Below are positions 53,102-62,646 of a stretch of DNA of 64,000 bases, in pieces. The position numbers were made by a program, and so were the translations under genes. A model generated the notes under the pieces. That model saw only the letters and a list, made by a program, of their open reading frames with translations, had not been told where the DNA came from and searched no databases. Location of the stretch: NCBI GenBank assembly GCA_944323335.1, contig CALUSB010000004.1, positions 1 to 64,000 on the forward strand. The letters run 5' to 3'. Every line of letters begins with the position of its first letter. Within the stretch, counting starts at the first letter, position 1. The DNA is from Candidatus Gastranaerophilales bacterium (GTDB lineage: Bacteria; Cyanobacteriota; Vampirovibrionia; Gastranaerophilales; Gastranaerophilaceae).

Positions 53102-53299
53102 ATGAACAAACAAAAAGTACTACAAAAAGCCATCAAACTGGCTGAAGAATTGGAAGAATTGCAGGAAGAAATGTCCGTCGCGCTTGAAAACAAAGACGAC
53201 GGACAAATTATTGAAATTTTAAAAAAGATGCAAATTAATTCTGATAAAAGCTGCGAAGTACTTAAAGATTTTGTTAAATTAAATAAAAAAATTAATTAA
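53102..53299 (+). CDS. Short coiled-coil protein
   Basis: 65 residues from ATG 53102; an earlier TTG start at 53036 is more likely the -35 box. The sequence is one helix with heptads (KLAEELEELQEEMSVALENK). Divergent from the XRE pair and overlapping the end of folE2. Function unknown. Confidence 0.6.
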   Translation: MNKQKVLQKAIKLAEELEELQEEMSVALENKDDGQIIEILKKMQINSDKSCEVLKDFVKLNKKIN

Positions 53300-54083
53300 T
53301 ATCACTTACCTGTCTTGCCCAGGCGCTATGGTTATGAATACTCTCAAATGCCTCTATTTCAACTTCATAATTGCTAATAACGGGGTGATTTTCAAGCTTA
53401 ATGACCACATCTCGAATAACATCTTCAACAAACTTAGGGTTATTATACGCCTGCTCGGTTACGAATTTTTCATCCTCTCTTTTTAAAAGCGAATAAAGCT
53501 GAGATGAGCCGCAGGACTCAATTTCTTCTATCAAATCTTCAAGCCAGATGTGCTTATCTTCATCGTATGAAACTTTAAGCGATACAATTGCTCTTTGATT
53601 ATGCGCTCCGCAGTCAGAGATTTCTTTTGAGCAGGGGCAAAGGGTTGTAAGAGGGATTTTTATACCCAGATAAAATTTATAATTGTCACTCTCATCAAGC
53701 GTACCCTCAAAGTAGCAATCATAGCACATAAGCGCTTCTAGAGCGGATTTTGGGGCTTTCTTTTTAACAAAATATTTAAAATCAAACTTCAGATACGCGC
53801 TTTTTGACTCGAGGCGGATTTTCATGTCCTCAAGCATTTTTTTAATATCGACACCGATGAGATTTTTCTTTCTGTAATCTTCCAATATCTCAATAAAGCG
53901 CGACATGTGAGTGCCTTTGTAGTTTGATGGCAAATAAACACTCATTTTTGCCTTTGCATATACTTTCTGAGATGTTTTAGAACTCTTTCTTTCAATATTT
54001 AAAAGGGTTTCTACGTTTTTAACACCGACTTTTTGCAAAGGAATATTTCTTTTATCTATGCTGTTTTGTACGTCTTTAATCAT
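53292..54083 (-). CDS. folE2: GTP cyclohydrolase FolE2 (type IB)
   Basis: 263 residues from ATG 54083, which overlaps the RWYD gene stop by eight bases; the frame to 54110 is an extension. LTTLCPCSKEISDCGAHNQR holds the metal-binding Cys and FESIHNHSAWA ends the protein, both FolE2 signatures. It begins folate and queuosine synthesis and replaces FolE when zinc is scarce in some species. queA is also in the window. Confidence 0.92.
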   Translation of the reverse strand: MIKDVQNSIDKRNIPLQKVGVKNVETLLNIERKSSKTSQKVYAKAKMSVYLPSNYKGTHMSRFIEILEDYRKKNLIGVDIKKMLEDMKIRLESKSAYLKFDFKYFVKKKAPKSALEALMCYDCYFEGTLDESDNYKFYLGIKIPLTTLCPCSKEISDCGAHNQRAIVSLKVSYDEDKHIWLEDLIEEIESCGSSQLYSLLKREDEKFVTEQAYNNPKFVEDVIRDVVIKLENHPVISNYEVEIEAFESIHNHSAWARQVSDIN

Positions 54084-54411
54084 TATCCTGAGGGAAACTC
54101 TTTTCTTCAAGCGCTAAAAGCAGTTTAAGCGCTGCTTTTCTTTGAGTTTTTGGGTCAGCATTTCTTAAAACTTCTATTGCTTTTATCATAACAGGGTCAT
54201 TATCATACCAACGATTACCTTTGCCCTGATATTTTGTAACTATTTCATAAATGCGCTCAATAACATCTTTTGCTACATCTTCCTGCAATTTAAGTATAAA
54301 GCTCTTTGCAGCTTCTTTTTCATCATCCGACGACAATCTTAAAAGCTCAAGCGCCTCTTTTAAGATAGGGTCTCTGTCATACCAGCGTTTATGTTCAAAA
54401 GATTCTTCCAT
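54076..54411 (-). CDS. Unknown RWYD-repeat protein, second paralogue
   Basis: 111 residues with AGGTGAG before the ATG. RWYD at residues 9-12 and 67-70 each begin a unit RWYDxDPxxxxAxExLR, so this copy shows the repeat more clearly than the gene at 5713. Amphipathic helices follow each motif. It is coupled to folE2 by an overlap. Function unknown. Confidence 0.78.
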   Translation of the reverse strand: MEESFEHKRWYDRDPILKEALELLRLSSDDEKEAAKSFILKLQEDVAKDVIERIYEIVTKYQGKGNRWYDNDPVMIKAIEVLRNADPKTQRKAALKLLLALEEKSFPQDND

Positions 54412-54519
54412 TACTCACCTGCTAAAAATATCAAAAAAAGTATATCATACGCACGATAGACAAACAAGCACTATAATAGTAAGATATAATTGCAATAATG
54501 TGTACACTTTGGAGGATGA

Positions 54520-55524
54520 GTGCAAAATCAACCTGATACAAATCCTATAGAAAATAATCCTGCCATAAATCAGGGTGATTTTAATGCGCTTGAAAATGAT
54601 ATAGATTTAATTGAAGATATATCAGAAGAGTTTAAAAAAGGCTACAAACTCTACAACTTCAGGCGTCCGGATAAATTTTCAAAAGAACACTTAAGAGCAC
54701 TTCAAGATATTCACAGGGACTTTGTAAGGCAGTTGGCGCTTACTTTGACTACTTATCTTCGTATGGATGTCGAGATGGATATAATCTCTGTCGACCAGCT
54801 CACATACGATGAGTTTGTCTGCTCTATGCCTCCACATTTTCAAAACGGCATTTTTAAACTAAATCCGCTATCGGGTGAAATTTCTCTTGGTTTAAGCAGT
54901 GAAGTTTTAACCGTAATACTTGACAGAATGCTTGGCGGGGATGGCTCAAACCACGACTTTAACCGTGATTTGACACAAATTGAAGAAGCTCTTACAAAAA
55001 AAATTATTGAAAAAATAATAAAAACGCTTGAAAACTCCTGGTGTTCCGTTTTACCCGTAAAAGCTGAATTTACAAGTCTTGATAACGGATATCACGTTGT
55101 GCCTATTACAACATCAGGTGAAATTGTTGCACTTATTTCTTTTGAAATAAGACTGGGTTCAAAAAACTTCGGACTTATAAATCTGTGTTTCCCTTACCCT
55201 GTCTTAGAAACAGTACTGCAAAAACTCACTCCGCAATACATTTTCCAACATACAAATGTTGTTTCAAATGAAATAGGAAGAAATGAAATTTTGAACAAAA
55301 TCTACCCTGCAAACCTTGATTTAAGCGTTGTTTTAGGAACTGCAAAAGTTCTTATAAACGATGTACTCGAGCTTAAAGAAGGCGATGTAATTAAGCTTGA
55401 CCAAAAAATTGATGAAAAACTGTATGTTTTAATAGATAACAAGAAAAAATTCGAAGCAATGCCCGGCAGAAAAGACGGCAGAATATGTGTAAAAATTGCT
55501 GACAGATATGTACCAAAGGATTAA
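54520..55524 (+). CDS. fliM: Flagellar motor switch protein FliM
   Basis: 334 residues from GTG 54520 with GGAGG before it. [39 protein letters not shown] and a C-terminal SpoA domain ([20 protein letters not shown]) match FliM. The conserved N-terminal CheY-binding peptide is not clearly present, though [17 protein letters not shown] is in that place. It forms the switch ring with FliN encoded two bases on. Confidence 0.9.
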   Translation: MQNQPDTNPIENNPAINQGDFNALENDIDLIEDISEEFKKGYKLYNFRRPDKFSKEHLRALQDIHRDFVRQLALTLTTYLRMDVEMDIISVDQLTYDEFVCSMPPHFQNGIFKLNPLSGEISLGLSSEVLTVILDRMLGGDGSNHDFNRDLTQIEEALTKKIIEKIIKTLENSWCSVLPVKAEFTSLDNGYHVVPITTSGEIVALISFEIRLGSKNFGLINLCFPYPVLETVLQKLTPQYIFQHTNVVSNEIGRNEILNKIYPANLDLSVVLGTAKVLINDVLELKEGDVIKLDQKIDEKLYVLIDNKKKFEAMPGRKDGRICVKIADRYVPKD

Positions 55525-55526
55525 AA

Positions 55527-55868
55527 ATGTCTGAAAAAGAGCCCAAAGACCTTGATTTAAGTAAATTTGAAAATGTTGAGCGTCCTGTTGAAACACAGCA
55601 GGATAATACTTCAGGCAGCACTTTAGGGCTTTTGATGGATGTTGAGCTTGAGTTAAGCGCGATTTTAGGCTCAACCGATATGAACATAAAAAAAATTCTT
55701 GAACTCACAAAAGGTTCAATAATAGAACTTGAAAACAAAACCGCAGAGCCCATTGACCTGCTTGTAAACGGTAAATTAATCGGCAAGGGTGAAGTTGTAA
55801 TTATCGAAGATAATTTCGGGCTTAGAATAACAGATACCGTTGATGAGGGCTTAAAAATCCATGAGTGA
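55527..55868 (+). CDS. fliN: Flagellar motor switch protein FliN
   Basis: 113 residues. A SpoA domain ([40 protein letters not shown]) fills residues 35-110 after a disordered head. It forms the C-ring base. It overlaps the response regulator gene by eight bases. Confidence 0.9.
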   Translation: MSEKEPKDLDLSKFENVERPVETQQDNTSGSTLGLLMDVELELSAILGSTDMNIKKILELTKGSIIELENKTAEPIDLLVNGKLIGKGEVVIIEDNFGLRITDTVDEGLKIHE

Positions 55869-56460
55869 GCAAGTTGTAATCCAAAAAGAGACAATTGATT
55901 TAATCTATAAAATCGCACAAATCGATAAACCCGAAACTCTTAGCGATGAAACCATTAAACTTGCACTTTGTGTAATTCAAAAAAAATTAAGCGACGCCGA
56001 GTCTTTAGATATTATTCCTCAAGAAACTAAAGAGGGTGAATACTCAGAAGCTGATTGGCAAAGAGACTTAGCTATGGCAGGCTTTGGCGAAAAGAAAAAA
56101 ATTCTTGTAGTAGACGATATTGGAGTTGTAACTTATCAACTAAAAGTACTGTTCCAAAAAATCGGTTTTGAAGTTGATACGGCAAAAGATATTTATTCTG
56201 CAGCGCAGCTTGTAAGAAAAAATGTCTATGACTTTGTTGTAATGGATTTATTTGTTTCAACGGAAAGAGAAGGGTTTTTGCTCCTTGATGAGACAAAGAA
56301 AATAATTGTTGCAAACAACCTAAAAACAAAAATTATTGTGATAACAGCATCTACCAAGGGCGAGCACAAGGTAAAATGTCTAAATCGCGGTGCAAATATG
56401 TTCTTGGAAAAAGACGCCGGCTGGCAAGATGAGCTTGTTAAATTTGTAACAACGGCTTAA
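55861..56460 (+). CDS. CheY-like response regulator with an extra N-terminal helix region
   Basis: 199 residues. Residues 1-78 are helical and unrecognised; then a receiver domain: [13 protein letters not shown] (phosphorylated Asp), VITAS and FLEKDAG (Lys). There is no output domain, so it should act by binding a protein. It lies in fliM-fliN, which suggests the flagellar switch as target (inference). Confidence 0.87.
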   Translation: MSEQVVIQKETIDLIYKIAQIDKPETLSDETIKLALCVIQKKLSDAESLDIIPQETKEGEYSEADWQRDLAMAGFGEKKKILVVDDIGVVTYQLKVLFQKIGFEVDTAKDIYSAAQLVRKNVYDFVVMDLFVSTEREGFLLLDETKKIIVANNLKTKIIVITASTKGEHKVKCLNRGANMFLEKDAGWQDELVKFVTTA

Positions 56461-57510
56461 CTACTCAATTAACATACAATCGCCATAGCTGAAAAATCTG
56501 TATTTTTCTTTTATTGCTTCCCTATATGCTTCAAGCACAAATTCTCTTGACGCAAATGCGCTTACAAGCATTATAAGAGTTGATTTTGGCAGGTGAAAAT
56601 TTGTGATGAGTTTATCTATTGATTTTATTTTATAAGGCGGATAAATAAAAATATCCGTTTCATCTTGTGTCGGAATAATTTTACCGTGTTTTAAATAAGT
56701 AGCCTCAAGCGTTCTTAAAACCGTTGTTCCAACGGCTACAACAGAGCCTTTGGCTGAGTTTATTGTATCTGCTGTTTCTTTTGGTATTACAAAGCTTTCA
56801 TGGTGCATTTTGTGCTTTGTTATATCATTTGTTTTAACGGGCAAAAACGTCCCTAAACCTACATTTAGCGTAACATAGGCTATTTTTACACCTTTTTTTT
56901 CAATTTCTTTGAGGATTTCTCTGCTAAAGTGCAGTCCCGCAGTCGGCGCTGCGGCAGAGCCTGTTACTTTTGCAAAAACGGTCTGATAATCTTCCTTATC
57001 ATCCGCCGTTGCCTCTCTTTGAATGTAAGGAGGCAGAGGGATTGAGCCGTATTGATTTAGAGCTTCATAAACATCATTTGCGCTAAATATAAGCTCTACA
57101 AGGTTTTTTGGCAGGTCGCCCTCTTTAGAGTTTTCTATATCTTTTTTAATTACTTTAATTTTAAAATCATCGCTGACACTTAGTGTTTCATCTTCTTTGA
57201 CCCTTTTTGAGCGCTTCATAAGACAAAACCACCTGTTATCTTTTCCCTCGGGATTAAGCAAAAATACCTCAACCTCGCCGCCTGTAGCTCTTTTTGCTAT
57301 TATTCTTGCGGGAAAAACCTTTGTGTTATTTAAAACAAGTACATCATCTTTTTTTAAATAATCAACAATATCAAAAAAGTGCTTGTGCTCAAGGGTTTTG
57401 CTGTTTTTGTGCAAAACCATCATTCTTGCATTTTCACGCTTTTTTAAAGGATAATTTGCAATAAGTTCATCGGGTAAATTGTAGTTAAAATCTTCAGTTG
57501 TTAAATTCAT
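56461..57510 (-). CDS. queA: tRNA preQ1(34) S-adenosylmethionine ribosyltransferase-isomerase
   Basis: 349 residues. DFNYNLPDELIANYPLKKRE, VLVLNNTKVFPARI, GSAAAPTAGLHFS and TNFHLPKSTLIMLVSAFA are the QueA signatures. It adds the cyclopentene unit in queuosine synthesis. Overlaps the end of gcvPB by 17 bases. Confidence 0.96.
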   Translation of the reverse strand: MNLTTEDFNYNLPDELIANYPLKKRENARMMVLHKNSKTLEHKHFFDIVDYLKKDDVLVLNNTKVFPARIIAKRATGGEVEVFLLNPEGKDNRWFCLMKRSKRVKEDETLSVSDDFKIKVIKKDIENSKEGDLPKNLVELIFSANDVYEALNQYGSIPLPPYIQREATADDKEDYQTVFAKVTGSAAAPTAGLHFSREILKEIEKKGVKIAYVTLNVGLGTFLPVKTNDITKHKMHHESFVIPKETADTINSAKGSVVAVGTTVLRTLEATYLKHGKIIPTQDETDIFIYPPYKIKSIDKLITNFHLPKSTLIMLVSAFASREFVLEAYREAIKEKYRFFSYGDCMLIE

Positions 57511-58915
57511 ATTTTATATTCAAATGTCTTGCCGCAAGAGTTTCATCAGCCTTTGAAACAGGTGTTTTTGAGGGATAGTTTTCAAAACTCTTTGGGTCTG
57601 AGTCAACTTCTTTTGCAATTTCAATCATAATATTTATAAAGTTATCCAAAACTTCCTTGGATTCGCTTTCTGTAGGTTCAATCATCATTGCCTCATGGAC
57701 AATTAAAGGGAAATAAACCGTTGGCGGGTGGCAGTTTGAATCCATTAGCCTCTTTGCAATTTGAAGTGTTGATACACCTTTTTCTTTTTGTAAATCTCCC
57801 GATAAAACAAACTCATGCATACAAGCTCTGTCATATGGAAGTTTATAGTATTTTTTTAGTTTTTCTTTTATATAATTAGCGCACAAAACAGCATCTGTAC
57901 TTGCATTTTTTAAGTCTTTTGCCATCATTAAAATATAAGTATAGGCTTTTACAAGTACTGAAAAATTACCGTAATATGTGCTTACCTTGCCTATAGAATA
58001 AGGCTTATCATAATTTCTGAAATATTTTTCCCCGTCAAATTCAATTGTAGGAGTCGGCAGATAATCTTTTAATTTTTCAACAACCCCAACAGGGCCTGCC
58101 CCGGGGCCTCCGCCGCCGTGCGGAGTAGAGAAAGTCTTGTGTAAGTTAAGGTGAACTATATCAAAACCCATTAAGCGGGGGTTTGTATGACCCATAACTG
58201 CGTTAAGATTTGCCCCGTCATAATAAAGTAATGAGCCGTTTTTATGCATTAAATCAGATATTTTTAAAATATTTTCATCATAAAGCCCTAAAGTATTAGG
58301 GTTTGTCATCATAATGGCTGCAATCTCATCCCCACAGGTATTTATAATGTTTTCAAGCTCTTTTATATCAACCCCGCCTGATACATCGGACTTTACTTCA
58401 ATACAGTCAAAACCGTTCATCTTAGCGCTCATCGGGTTTGTACCGTGGGCGTTATCAGGGATTATAACTTTTTTTCTTTTAATGTCGTTTTTTTGTAAAA
58501 AATATTTTTTTACTATACTCATTGCACAAAACTCGCCATGAGCTCCTGCGCACGGCTGAAGAGTAATAGCATCCATTCCTGTAATGATTTTTAGCATTTG
58601 CTCTAAATCATACATAATCTCAAGAGCACCCTGAGAGTCAATATCAGACTGCATAGGATGCAGATTTAGAAAATTTTCATCTCTTGCAACTTGCTCGTTT
58701 ACCCTTGGATTATATTTCATAGTGCAAGAGCCGAGAGGATAAAAGCCTTTTTCTACACAAAAATTTCTATCAGAAAGTTCTTTAAAGTGCCTCATCACCT
58801 CAAGTTCTGACATATCAGGCAAATTAAGAGGGGATGTTCTTTTGTTAAACTCAATTTCACCTTTAAATAAAGGTTTAGAGTGCAGAGATTTATCCTTTTC
58901 AAATATCGTTTTCAT
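57494..58915 (-). CDS. gcvPB: Glycine dehydrogenase (decarboxylating), subunit 2
   Basis: 473 residues. FYPLGSCTMKYNPRVNEQ, ALITLQPCAGAHGEF (seen as ITLQPCAGAHGEF), DNAHGTNPMSA and HLNLHKTFSTPHGGGGPGAG, whose Lys binds PLP. It forms the P protein with GcvPA, encoded 23 kb away. TAGTAT lies six bases before ATG with no Shine-Dalgarno site. Head of gcvPB-queA. Confidence 0.96.
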   Translation of the reverse strand: MKTIFEKDKSLHSKPLFKGEIEFNKRTSPLNLPDMSELEVMRHFKELSDRNFCVEKGFYPLGSCTMKYNPRVNEQVARDENFLNLHPMQSDIDSQGALEIMYDLEQMLKIITGMDAITLQPCAGAHGEFCAMSIVKKYFLQKNDIKRKKVIIPDNAHGTNPMSAKMNGFDCIEVKSDVSGGVDIKELENIINTCGDEIAAIMMTNPNTLGLYDENILKISDLMHKNGSLLYYDGANLNAVMGHTNPRLMGFDIVHLNLHKTFSTPHGGGGPGAGPVGVVEKLKDYLPTPTIEFDGEKYFRNYDKPYSIGKVSTYYGNFSVLVKAYTYILMMAKDLKNASTDAVLCANYIKEKLKKYYKLPYDRACMHEFVLSGDLQKEKGVSTLQIAKRLMDSNCHPPTVYFPLIVHEAMMIEPTESESKEVLDNFINIMIEIAKEVDSDPKSFENYPSKTPVSKADETLAARHLNIKYEFNN

Positions 58916-58977
58916 ACTTTAATACTACTACAAAATTTTATTTTTGGCTTAAAATTAAGACGGGAGGGTTTTAAAAA

Positions 58978-59751
58978 ATGGAAAAAATAAAAATTGGCGA
59001 TAGAGAATTTACTTCCCGCCTTATGGTCGGCACGGGTAAGTTTGATGATTTTGAAACTATGCAAAAAGCTCACAGTGCCTCGGGAGCTGAGATTGTAACC
59101 GTTGCAATAAGAAGAGTTAACGACAACGCTCAAGGGCACGTCGGCTTAATGGATTATATTGATACAAATAAATACTGGCTTTTGCCTAACACTGCAGGGT
59201 GTGCAACGGTTGATGAAGCTCTTAGAGTTGCAAGATTATCAAGAGCAATGGGTATAAATAACTGGATAAAACTTGAAGTTATACCCGACCCTAAATTTTT
59301 GCTGCCTGACCCCATTGCAACACTTGAAGCAGCAAAACAACTTGTTGAAGAAGGTTTTTGTGTTCTTCCCTACATTAACGCAGACCCGATTTTAGCAAAA
59401 AGACTTGAAGAGGTAGGTTGTGCTACTGTTATGCCTTTAGCAAGCCCTATCGGAACAGGTCAGGGTGTAAAAACTTTAGAAAATATAAAAATAATAATCG
59501 AGCAGGCAAATATTCCTGTTGTAGTTGACGCAGGAATCGGTGTCCCCTCTGATGCTTCTCTTGTAATGGAAGCGGGAGCTGATTTTTGTTTAATTAATAC
59601 CGCAATAGCTAAAGCTGATGACCCTGTGAAAATGGCTGAAGCTTTTAAATACGGAGTTATGGCAGGAAGATGTGCTTATGAAGCAGGCAGAATACCAAAA
59701 AAAGCCTATGCAAGTGCTTCTTCTCCGCTTGATGGTATTGTGGGTAAATAA
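58978..59751 (+). CDS. thiG: Thiazole synthase
   Basis: 257 residues, with GGGAGG before the [33 protein letters not shown] (catalytic Lys) and [15 protein letters not shown] match ThiG. It makes the thiazole of thiamine from DXP, the substrate shared with Dxr in this window. No other thi genes are near. Confidence 0.96.
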   Translation: MEKIKIGDREFTSRLMVGTGKFDDFETMQKAHSASGAEIVTVAIRRVNDNAQGHVGLMDYIDTNKYWLLPNTAGCATVDEALRVARLSRAMGINNWIKLEVIPDPKFLLPDPIATLEAAKQLVEEGFCVLPYINADPILAKRLEEVGCATVMPLASPIGTGQGVKTLENIKIIIEQANIPVVVDAGIGVPSDASLVMEAGADFCLINTAIAKADDPVKMAEAFKYGVMAGRCAYEAGRIPKKAYASASSPLDGIVGK

Positions 59752-60413
59752 TGCTAAAAGATTTTTTTGAACAGTTCGCAGATTTAATATATAAACAAAA
59801 ATGTGTTGTCTGCGGCTGTTCAAAAACAAATCAAATTCTGTGCAAAAACTGTTTAAAATCTGTTCAAAAACTATCACCTTTTGCACAGAGAAAAGTTCAG
59901 GGTGTTAATATTTTTTGTGCTTTTCGATATGAAGACACCATAAAAAATTTAATCAGAAATTTTAAATTCAATAAAAGAAAAAGTGCTGCAAAACCAGCTG
60001 CATCTCTGCTTTTTGAGTACTTTAAACAGGTGTGCAAGGAAAATGATTTAAATCTAAATCCTAAAAACTCAATATTAGTGTGCATTCCAAGCCACCCATT
60101 CAGAATTTTTCAGCGCGGTTATTGTCATACAGAGCTTATATTAAAAGAATTTTCCTATCTGACGGGCATTAAGGCTGATTTTAATGTTATTAAAAAAACA
60201 AAAAATACTACTCCGCAGTATAAAATAAGAGCGGATAAAAAGGCCCAAAACGTACGTGGCGCCTTTAAAGTCAGGTTAAATAAAAAATACAAAAATAAAA
60301 CCATAATACTTATAGACGACCTTACAACCACCGGTGCAACCTTAAATGAGGCAGTTTGTGAGCTTAAAAAAGCCTCTTATGATAACATTATTTGCTTTAC
60401 TCTTGCCTGTTAA
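59751..60413 (+). CDS. ComF-family phosphoribosyltransferase-like protein
   Basis: 220 residues. CVVCGCSKTNQILCKNC is the N-terminal zinc finger and IILIDDLTTTGATLNEA the PRPP-type loop. ComF helps DNA uptake in competent bacteria, but many homologues have unknown roles. Coupled to thiG by TAATG. Confidence 0.9.
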   Translation: MLKDFFEQFADLIYKQKCVVCGCSKTNQILCKNCLKSVQKLSPFAQRKVQGVNIFCAFRYEDTIKNLIRNFKFNKRKSAAKPAASLLFEYFKQVCKENDLNLNPKNSILVCIPSHPFRIFQRGYCHTELILKEFSYLTGIKADFNVIKKTKNTTPQYKIRADKKAQNVRGAFKVRLNKKYKNKTIILIDDLTTTGATLNEAVCELKKASYDNIICFTLAC

Positions 60414-60559
60414 AAACTGTGCAAAAATATCAAGAGTTTTGAACAGGTAAAATATCAGTATTTATAAGGGTTTTTGGAGTTTTGCACAAAAGTTATTGTA
60501 TTATTATGTATTATTATTTTTTTATAATATAATTAATATAAAATATAAAAGGGAAGAGT

Positions 60560-61696
60560 ATGGAAATTATCTTAAGTAAAGAAGAGCTTTTAAACGGGAT
60601 TAAAGTTGTTGAAAAAATTACCGCTCAAAAAGGTACGCAACCCGTTCTTTCAAATATATTAATTGAAACGGTATCAAACGACAGAGTAAAATTTTGTGCA
60701 ACAGATTTAAACTTATCAATAAGTCATAAAATAAAAGCTCAAGTTGCAAAAGAAGGTAAAATAACTCTTAGTGCAAAAAGACTTGGAGAAATTACCACAA
60801 AACTTGACAATAAACCTATTACTCTTTCTCTAAATCCTGATAACAACATAGTTACAATAAGCTGCGGCAAGGCAAAATTTGAACTTATAGGAATAAGTGC
60901 AAACGAATTTCCAAAAGTTTTTGACGAAGAAGTTTCGGAAGAAAACCAAAAATCTTTTGAAATAAACAAAAACACTCTTATAAAAGGGGTTAAACAGGTA
61001 GTATTTTCTGCAGCGTTGCATGAAAGCGCAAGTGTTTTATCGGGTGTGTGTTTTAATATTGACTCCAATACTCTTGAAATTGTTGCAACGGATGGTAATC
61101 GCTTAACCCGCGCATCAAAAGAAATTAATTCAAAAGATGACAGTGCTATTTTTATTGTTCCTTCAAGAACACTGCAAGAGCTTATCAGAATTTCATCTAT
61201 CATAGAAGATGAAAAAGTAACAATAAAGCTTGAAAAAGCAAAAATCCAGTTTAACTTTGAAGATGTAGTTTTTCAATCAAAACTCATAAACGGAACATAT
61301 CCTAAATATCAGCAGTTAATCCCTACAAATAACGATAAAATTGTCTACATTGACAGAGAAGAACTTATAGGGGTTATCGAGAGAGTTTGTGTTATGGTTA
61401 ACGAGCGCACAAACATTATAAAATTTTCTTTCAATCAAAATTCTCTTGAACTAAGTACAGATTCTCCTGACGCCGGTTCAGGTAAAGACTTTATCGATGT
61501 TGACAGTAATTTTGATGAAATAATTATAGCTTTTAACTATAAATATGTTTTAGACAGTTTAAAAAATATGGACACTAAAAAAGTAAAAATAGAAATCGCT
61601 ACAAGCCTTAGCGCTACTTTGTTTAAACCATCTAATGAAGATGAAACAAAAAATGATTCTTATGTTTGCTTGATTATGCCTGTTCAAGTGAGGTAA
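60560..61696 (+). CDS. dnaN: DNA polymerase III beta subunit (sliding clamp)
   Basis: 378 residues. Three clamp domains are visible; KGTQPVLSNILIE, TDGNRLTRAS and the C-terminal VCLIMPVQVR are typical. It encircles DNA and tethers the polymerase. No dnaA or clear DnaA boxes are near, so this is not evidently the origin. The 146 bases before it are very AT-rich and hold no gene. Confidence 0.97.
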   Translation: MEIILSKEELLNGIKVVEKITAQKGTQPVLSNILIETVSNDRVKFCATDLNLSISHKIKAQVAKEGKITLSAKRLGEITTKLDNKPITLSLNPDNNIVTISCGKAKFELIGISANEFPKVFDEEVSEENQKSFEINKNTLIKGVKQVVFSAALHESASVLSGVCFNIDSNTLEIVATDGNRLTRASKEINSKDDSAIFIVPSRTLQELIRISSIIEDEKVTIKLEKAKIQFNFEDVVFQSKLINGTYPKYQQLIPTNNDKIVYIDREELIGVIERVCVMVNERTNIIKFSFNQNSLELSTDSPDAGSGKDFIDVDSNFDEIIIAFNYKYVLDSLKNMDTKKVKIEIATSLSATLFKPSNEDETKNDSYVCLIMPVQVR

Positions 61697-61698
61697 AA

Positions 61699-62628
61699 AT
61701 GAAAGTAGGTATTCAAGTTCCGGCTACAATGGCAAATCTTGGCTGCGGCTTTGACTGTCTTGGTTTGGCGCTTCCTATATATAATACGGTTATTGTGGAA
61801 GAAACCGTTTTGCCCGGTTCCGGAGTTGAAATTAATATAATAGATGAAAAAAATCAGGAAAAAGTTTTAAATATACCGACAGATAAAAATAACATAGTGT
61901 ATAAAGCAATTGAGCTTTTATACAGTTACATCGGTCAAAGTCCTGATGAGATGAAAATAACAATAAAAACTCAAATCCCCGTAGCGCGCGGGCTTGGCTC
62001 ATCTGCTTCGGTTATTGTAGGCGGCTTGATGGCGGCAAATGAACTCTTGAGAAATCCGGCTGATGAAGCTGTATTATTATCTATTGCAACAGAAATAGAA
62101 GGACATCCTGATAATATCACTCCTGCTATTAAAGGCGGTGTAACATTATCCAGCTGGGAAGAAGACGGAAGTGTGATTTATAGAAAACTCCCTTGGTATG
62201 ATGATTGGAAAATAACTGTTTGTATTCCCGATTATGAACTTGCAACGGAAATTTCCCGCTCCGTACTCCCAAATGAAGTAGCTCTTAAAGATGCAGCGTA
62301 TAATCTGAGACATTCTGCTATGTTTATAGAAGCACTGCACACCCATGATGCTGAACTTTTAAAAATGGCAATGAGGGATAAACTTCATCAACCTTACAGA
62401 AAAAAACTCGTTCCCGGATTAAGCTCTATTATGGATAATCTAAGACATACAAAAGGTGTTATAGGCTGCTTTTTAAGCGGTGCAGGGCCTGCAATAGGTG
62501 TTGTATCTTGCGGAGCAAATATAGGTGAAGTTAAAGAAATAGTATCGTCTACCTGGAATGATATAAACGTAAATACACAGTTTTATTCACTGCCTCTTGA
62601 CAATGAGGGTGCAAAAAGAATACTCTAA
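61699..62628 (+). CDS. thrB: Homoserine kinase
   Basis: 309 residues from ATG 61699 (GAGGT before it); the frame to 61666 lies in dnaN. ATMANLGCGFDCLGLAL, the GHMP loop PVARGLGSSASVIVGGL and FLSGAGPAIGV are clear. It phosphorylates homoserine for threonine synthesis. Two bases after dnaN, so probably co-transcribed. Confidence 0.95.
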   Translation: MKVGIQVPATMANLGCGFDCLGLALPIYNTVIVEETVLPGSGVEINIIDEKNQEKVLNIPTDKNNIVYKAIELLYSYIGQSPDEMKITIKTQIPVARGLGSSASVIVGGLMAANELLRNPADEAVLLSIATEIEGHPDNITPAIKGGVTLSSWEEDGSVIYRKLPWYDDWKITVCIPDYELATEISRSVLPNEVALKDAAYNLRHSAMFIEALHTHDAELLKMAMRDKLHQPYRKKLVPGLSSIMDNLRHTKGVIGCFLSGAGPAIGVVSCGANIGEVKEIVSSTWNDINVNTQFYSLPLDNEGAKRIL

Positions 62629-62646
62629 AAATAAAAGGAGAAAATA

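Noticed and set aside
55391-55918. Minus-strand frame of 175 codons opposite fliN
   Set aside because: It is the mirror of the fliM/fliN coding frames, with no upstream signals.
58916-58977. TPP riboswitch before thiG
   Set aside because: The gap is only about 60 bases and lacks the conserved TPP motif.
60414-60559. Possible replication origin before dnaN
   Set aside because: AT-rich, but no dnaA gene and no convincing DnaA boxes (TTATCCACA-like) were found.
60739-61203. Minus-strand frame of 154 codons inside dnaN
   Set aside because: It lies wholly opposite a certain gene and has shadow-type composition.
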